Source of the DNA: Pedococcus_A sp963730585
Lineage (GTDB): Bacteria; Actinomycetota; Actinomycetes; Actinomycetales; Dermatophilaceae
Length of the DNA: 64,000 nucleotides
Assembly (NCBI GenBank): GCA_963730585.1
Contig: CAVSSL010000011.1
Coordinates: 496,001-560,000, forward strand
Direction of reading: 5' to 3'
A program made the position numbers and the translations under genes. The number at the start of each line of letters is the position of its first letter. Within the stretch, counting starts at the first letter, position 1. Shown one piece after another: positions 61,277 to 64,000 of this stretch. The notes below the pieces were generated by a model. The model did not search any database, was not told where the DNA came from, and saw only the letters and a list, made by a program, of their open reading frames with translations.

Positions 61277-61282
61277 TATCGT
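61277..61282 (+). promoter_or_regulatory. Promoter of tRNA-Leu
   Basis: TATCGT is a canonical -10 box about 45 bases before the mature tRNA 5' end. A separate -35 element is not obvious. Confidence 0.45.
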
Positions 61283-61327
61283 TCCGGCGCGCGGCAGGCA
61301 CTCCCCAAAGTGCCGGCTCACCACCTT

Positions 61328-61415
61328 GTCCGGGTGGCGGAATGGCAGACGCGCTAGCTTGAGGTGCTAGTGCCCTTTATCGGGCGTGGGGGTTCAAGTC
61401 CCCCTCCGGACACCA
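61328..61415 (+). tRNA. tRNA-Leu(GAG), CCA encoded
   Basis: 88 bases. Acceptor stem GTCCGGG pairs with TCCGGAC. The anticodon stem CTAGC/GCTAG carries the loop TTGAGGT, with anticodon GAG reading CUC/CUU. A long class-II variable arm (CCC...GGG) and the T loop GGGGG-TTCAAGT-CCCCC follow, then discriminator A and encoded CCA. All features fit leucine tRNA. Confidence 0.97.
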
Positions 61416-61421
61416 ACCAGC

Positions 61422-61455
61422 GAAGAAGGCCCCCACCGCGGTGGGGGCCTTCTTC
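61422..61455 (+). terminator. Hairpin terminator after tRNA-Leu
   Basis: GAAGAAGGCCCCCACCG (61422-61438) and CGGTGGGGGCCTTCTTC (61439-61455) form a perfect 34-base palindrome. Confidence 0.9.
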
Positions 61456-61512
61456 GTCGCACGGAGCCGACACGGCATACCCGGCAGGCATCCTCGGACA
61501 CCGTGCTGTGCC

Positions 61513-61518
61513 TAGGGT
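61513..61518 (+). promoter_or_regulatory. Leaderless -10 box of the M20 peptidase gene
   Basis: TAGGGT stands seven bases before ATG 61526, with no ribosome site between. Confidence 0.6.
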
Positions 61519-61525
61519 GGGCGGC

Positions 61526-62875
61526 ATGACGCAGCCGACGACCCAGTCCACCACCGCCCCCACTGGTCCGGCCGACGAGGTCGTGCGGATCTGCCAGGAG
61601 CTCATCCGCATCGACTCGACCAACTTCGGGGACGGGTCGGGGCCGGGGGAGCGCGAGGCCGCCGACTACGTCGTGGGGCAGCTGCGCGAGGTGGGTCTGG
61701 AGCCGACCGTGGTCGAGAGCGCGCCCGGCCGCACCAGCGTCGTCGTGCGCCTCGAGGGAGCCGACCGCAGCCGTCCGGCGCTGTGCCTCCACGGACACCT
61801 CGACGTCGTGCCGGCCAACGCCGACGACTGGCAGGTCGACCCGTTCAGCGGTGAGCTGCGCGACGGCTGCGTCTGGGGCCGCGGCGCCGTCGACATGAAG
61901 GACATGGACGCGATGATCCTGGCGGTGGTGCGGCACCTGGCCCGCACGGGCACGAAACCGCCTCGGGACCTCGTGGTCGCCTTCTTCGCCGACGAGGAGG
62001 CCGGGGGAGTGTTCGGGTCCCACTGGGTCGTCGACCACCACCCGGAGCTGTTCGACGGCGTCACCGAGGCCATCAGCGAGGTGGGTGGCTACAGCGTGAC
62101 CGTGCCGTCGGCCGACGGCGGTGCGCCGAGCCGCGCGTACCTGCTCCAGACCGCGGAGAAGGGCATCGCGTGGCTGCGGCTGCACGCCAGCGGCCGGGCC
62201 GGTCACGGGTCGGTGCCCAACCACGAGAACGCCATCGTCCGGCTGGCCGAGGCGATCAGCCGGATCAGCGCCCACCCGTGGCCCCGGGAGTACGTCGCCT
62301 CGGTGCGCCAGCTGCTCGACGGTCTGAGCGAGCTGACGGGTGTGGCCTACACCGACGACGACCCCGAGGACCTGCTCCGCCACCTCGGCGGGGCCCAGGG
62401 GTTCGTGCGCGGCACGCTGCAGGACACCGCCAACGTCACCATGGCCTCGGCCGGCTACAAGCACAACGTCATCCCGCAGGGTGCGACCGCGGCGGTCGAC
62501 TGCCGCTTCCTGCCGGGCCACGAGGAGTCGCTCATGGCGACCATCCGCGACCTGGCCGGCGAGCACGTCGAGGTGGAGGTGGTGCACCGCGACATCGCCC
62601 TGGATGCGCCGTTCGAGGGACCGCTGGTCGAGGCGATGACGGCAGCCCTGCTGGCCGAGGACCCCGAGGCCCGGGTGCTGCCCTACTGCCTGTCCGGCGG
62701 CACCGACAACAAGGCGCTCAGCACGCTGGGCATCACGGGATACGGCTTCGCACCGCTGCGGCTGCCGGCCGACCTCGACTTCGCGCCGATGTTCCACGGC
62801 ATCGACGAGCGCGTCCCTGTCGACGCCCTCGAGTTCGGCGCCCGGGTGCTCCTCCGGCTGGTGCAGACCTGCTGA
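61526..62875 (+). CDS. M20 family metallopeptidase (dipeptidase-like)
   Basis: 449 residues. The di-zinc site is visible in LHGHLDVVP (about residue 88), GRGAVDMKD, FFADEEAGG (catalytic Glu) and a C-terminal FHGIDERVP. A dimerisation insert lies between. M20 peptidases and deacylases hydrolyse peptide or amide bonds of small substrates. ATG 61526 is leaderless. A DUF5703-like gene ends nearby on the other strand, an association also seen around mycobacterial dapE2. Confidence 0.93.
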   Translation: MTQPTTQSTTAPTGPADEVVRICQELIRIDSTNFGDGSGPGEREAADYVVGQLREVGLEPTVVESAPGRTSVVVRLEGADRSRPALCLHGHLDVVPANADDWQVDPFSGELRDGCVWGRGAVDMKDMDAMILAVVRHLARTGTKPPRDLVVAFFADEEAGGVFGSHWVVDHHPELFDGVTEAISEVGGYSVTVPSADGGAPSRAYLLQTAEKGIAWLRLHASGRAGHGSVPNHENAIVRLAEAISRISAHPWPREYVASVRQLLDGLSELTGVAYTDDDPEDLLRHLGGAQGFVRGTLQDTANVTMASAGYKHNVIPQGATAAVDCRFLPGHEESLMATIRDLAGEHVEVEVVHRDIALDAPFEGPLVEAMTAALLAEDPEARVLPYCLSGGTDNKALSTLGITGYGFAPLRLPADLDFAPMFHGIDERVPVDALEFGARVLLRLVQTC

Positions 62876-62952
62876 GCCGCCCGTAGCCCGCAGGTCCGTC
62901 GCTCGTTGTGGGGGCAGACGCACTGGGGCGTCGCCACCGGGAGAGGACGGGC

Positions 62953-63939
62953 ATGGGTCACAGCACGGCGCGCAGGGCGGTCACTCGGACAGGGGCGGCG
63001 GCGTGCGTGGCCGTGGGCCTCGCCGTGCTCGGAGCGGGAGCGGCAGGTGCCGACCCGCTGCCGGTTCCGCTGGGACAGACGGCAGCGGACCTCTCGGCTG
63101 CCCTTGAGCCGCAGGCCCAGGACGCCGACGGCGGACCCACGACCTCCCCCGAGCCCAGCCCGCTGCGCCCGCTCGACGGGGTCACCGGGCGGCTGGACGC
63201 CCTGGTCCCCGGTGGAGACGGCGCGGGTGGGGACGGCGCGGGCTCCGGCACCGGCTCGGACGAGCCCGCGGTTGACGGGGGACAGGGCCAGGGGAACGAC
63301 CGGGACGACACGCAGGGAGACCGGGAGGGGGAGACGGCGCCGGCCGACGCTTCGCCCCCGCGCGACGAGCCCGGCACCGGCGCACGGGTCACGTCCGACG
63401 CCGTGACGGCCTGCGTCATCCCGACCGGATCGGGCTCCCCGGCGGTCGAGTTCGACCTGTCGGTGCTCGGGAACGACGCCGGGTCCCCGCTGGCCGAAGG
63501 CATCCCGCAGGTCTTCACCCCGTGTCCTGAGGGCGCCGTGCCGGCCGACGGCACCGTGGTCGGCGCGGACGTCGACGTCGAGGGACTGCTCGGCGCGTGC
63601 GTCCGCGTGACGCGCGAGGTGGCACCCCTGCAGACGACCCTCGTGGTGCTCGACCACGACGTGATCGCCGCCCTGTCCGAGGCCGGCCTGCCGCTCGAGC
63701 AGCTCGTCGTGCCGTGCCCGGCCGGTGCGTCCGGGGCGGGCACGCCCACCGTCCCTGCACCGAGTGGCAACGCCCCCTCGGACCGGCCCGCGAGTGCGGT
63801 GCCGTCCCTGCCCGGCCGCCTCGCCTTCACCGGCGCCGACCCCGTGCCGCTGGCCTCGCTCGCGGTGGCGCTGCTCTCGCTCGGGGCGGTGCTCACCCGA
63901 CAGGCTCGACGCCTCAGGCCGTGCGCGACGCGCGGATGA
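62953..63939 (+). CDS. Secreted surface protein with LAxTG sortase motif
   Basis: 328 residues. A signal peptide (about 1-33) is followed by a disordered Gly/Asp/Pro-rich middle (about 80-150) and a small Cys-containing domain (about 150-260). The cell-wall sorting signal LAFTG (about residue 290), a hydrophobic helix and the basic tail RQARRLRP end it. LAxTG is the motif recognised by class E sortases in actinobacteria, so it is probably wall-anchored. GAGAGGACGGGC precedes ATG 62953. The function is unknown. Confidence 0.85.
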   Translation: MGHSTARRAVTRTGAAACVAVGLAVLGAGAAGADPLPVPLGQTAADLSAALEPQAQDADGGPTTSPEPSPLRPLDGVTGRLDALVPGGDGAGGDGAGSGTGSDEPAVDGGQGQGNDRDDTQGDREGETAPADASPPRDEPGTGARVTSDAVTACVIPTGSGSPAVEFDLSVLGNDAGSPLAEGIPQVFTPCPEGAVPADGTVVGADVDVEGLLGACVRVTREVAPLQTTLVVLDHDVIAALSEAGLPLEQLVVPCPAGASGAGTPTVPAPSGNAPSDRPASAVPSLPGRLAFTGADPVPLASLAVALLSLGAVLTRQARRLRPCATRG

Positions 63940-64000
63940 CGCGCCGGCGCAGCCACGTCCGCCGCACGCCGCCGAGGTAGACGCGCGTGCGGTGCAGCTC
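63914..64000 (-). CDS. DUF5703-like protein, 3' end only
   Basis: Only the last 28 codons are in the window: ELHRTRVYLGGVRRTWLRRR and VIRASRTA, then TGA at 63914-63916. The pattern R-x-R-[LV]-Y-x-G-G-x-R-R-x-W-x-R-R-x-[IV] at the very C-terminus is what DUF5703 proteins show, and these are often near M20 peptidase genes. It overlaps the surface-protein 3' end by 26 bases on the opposite strand. Confidence 0.55.
   Translation of the reverse strand, partial: ELHRTRVYLGGVRRTWLRRRVIRASRTA

Noticed and set aside
1..64000. GTATGCCG as a KOPS-type polar sequence
   Set aside because: Copies are nearly equal on both strands (17 and 15), so no polarity is visible in this window, though one arm of a chromosome should show it.

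Overview
This is a chromosomal window from a high-GC (about 70%) actinobacterium. The evidence is near-exclusive G/C third positions, F420-type luciferase-like oxidoreductases, an InhA-type enoyl reductase, a WS/DGAT enzyme, a LAxTG-type surface protein and many leaderless genes with a TANNNT box 6-7 nt before the start codon. The gene content fits the Micrococcales, most likely Intrasporangiaceae-like; that placement is inference. No phage, insertion sequence, CRISPR array or rRNA was seen. Most of the window is core metabolism.

Layout: 1-4520 holds the end of an ABC-F ATPase, a drug-efflux MFS and a WS/DGAT enzyme. 4721-12437 is one tightly overlapping sulfate-assimilation operon: sulfite reductase, a small four-Cys protein, cysH, cysD, cysN, a siroheme synthase, a sirohydrochlorin chelatase and an enoyl-CoA hydratase. 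12610-15900 has an ABC exporter, a 950-base decayed gap with one small membrane-protein gene and a copy of the exporter's 3' end, then a secreted protein. 15901-20000 holds SURF1, moaA, two small genes and a fabG-fabI pair. 20093-26160 is a cyanophycin locus: cphB-cphA faces a CphA-like Mur ligase that lacks ATP-grasp and carries a C-terminal TPR domain. 26177-30781 holds serB, an LLM oxidoreductase and divergent glgC/glgA. 30826-38156 contains NTF2-like, hypothetical, ABC ATPase, NfeD, SPFH, two TauE/SafE, amidohydrolase and rRNA/tRNA methyltransferase genes. 38188-41376 is a Ugp-like ABC importer. 41493-48735 holds PEBP, a DUF3037/HipA-like kinase pair, a MarR-MFS pair, an LLM enzyme, CFA synthase with DUF1295, and a Bcp peroxiredoxin. 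48766-53153 has an ATP-dependent DNA ligase, alanine dehydrogenase and a PGM1-type ATP-grasp ligase. 53167-64000 has DksA/TraR and ArfB proteins, a TetR-MacB-like ABC-FtsX cluster, an immune-inhibitor-A metalloprotease, tRNA-Leu(GAG), an M20 peptidase, a sortase-type surface protein and the tail of a DUF5703-like gene.

Three genome-scale patterns stand out. First, the octamer GTATGCCG occurs about 32 times, in both orientations and in all reading frames, sometimes at the cost of a rare ATA codon, and once as an inverted pair forming a terminator. That resembles a DNA uptake sequence or another genome-wide protein-binding word. Second, short tandem repeats sit on or next to stop codons at several gene ends. 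Third, five otherwise intact genes (cysG, chelatase, moaA, glgA, cfa) each contain one frameshift, which may be uncorrected sequencing indels or real decay.
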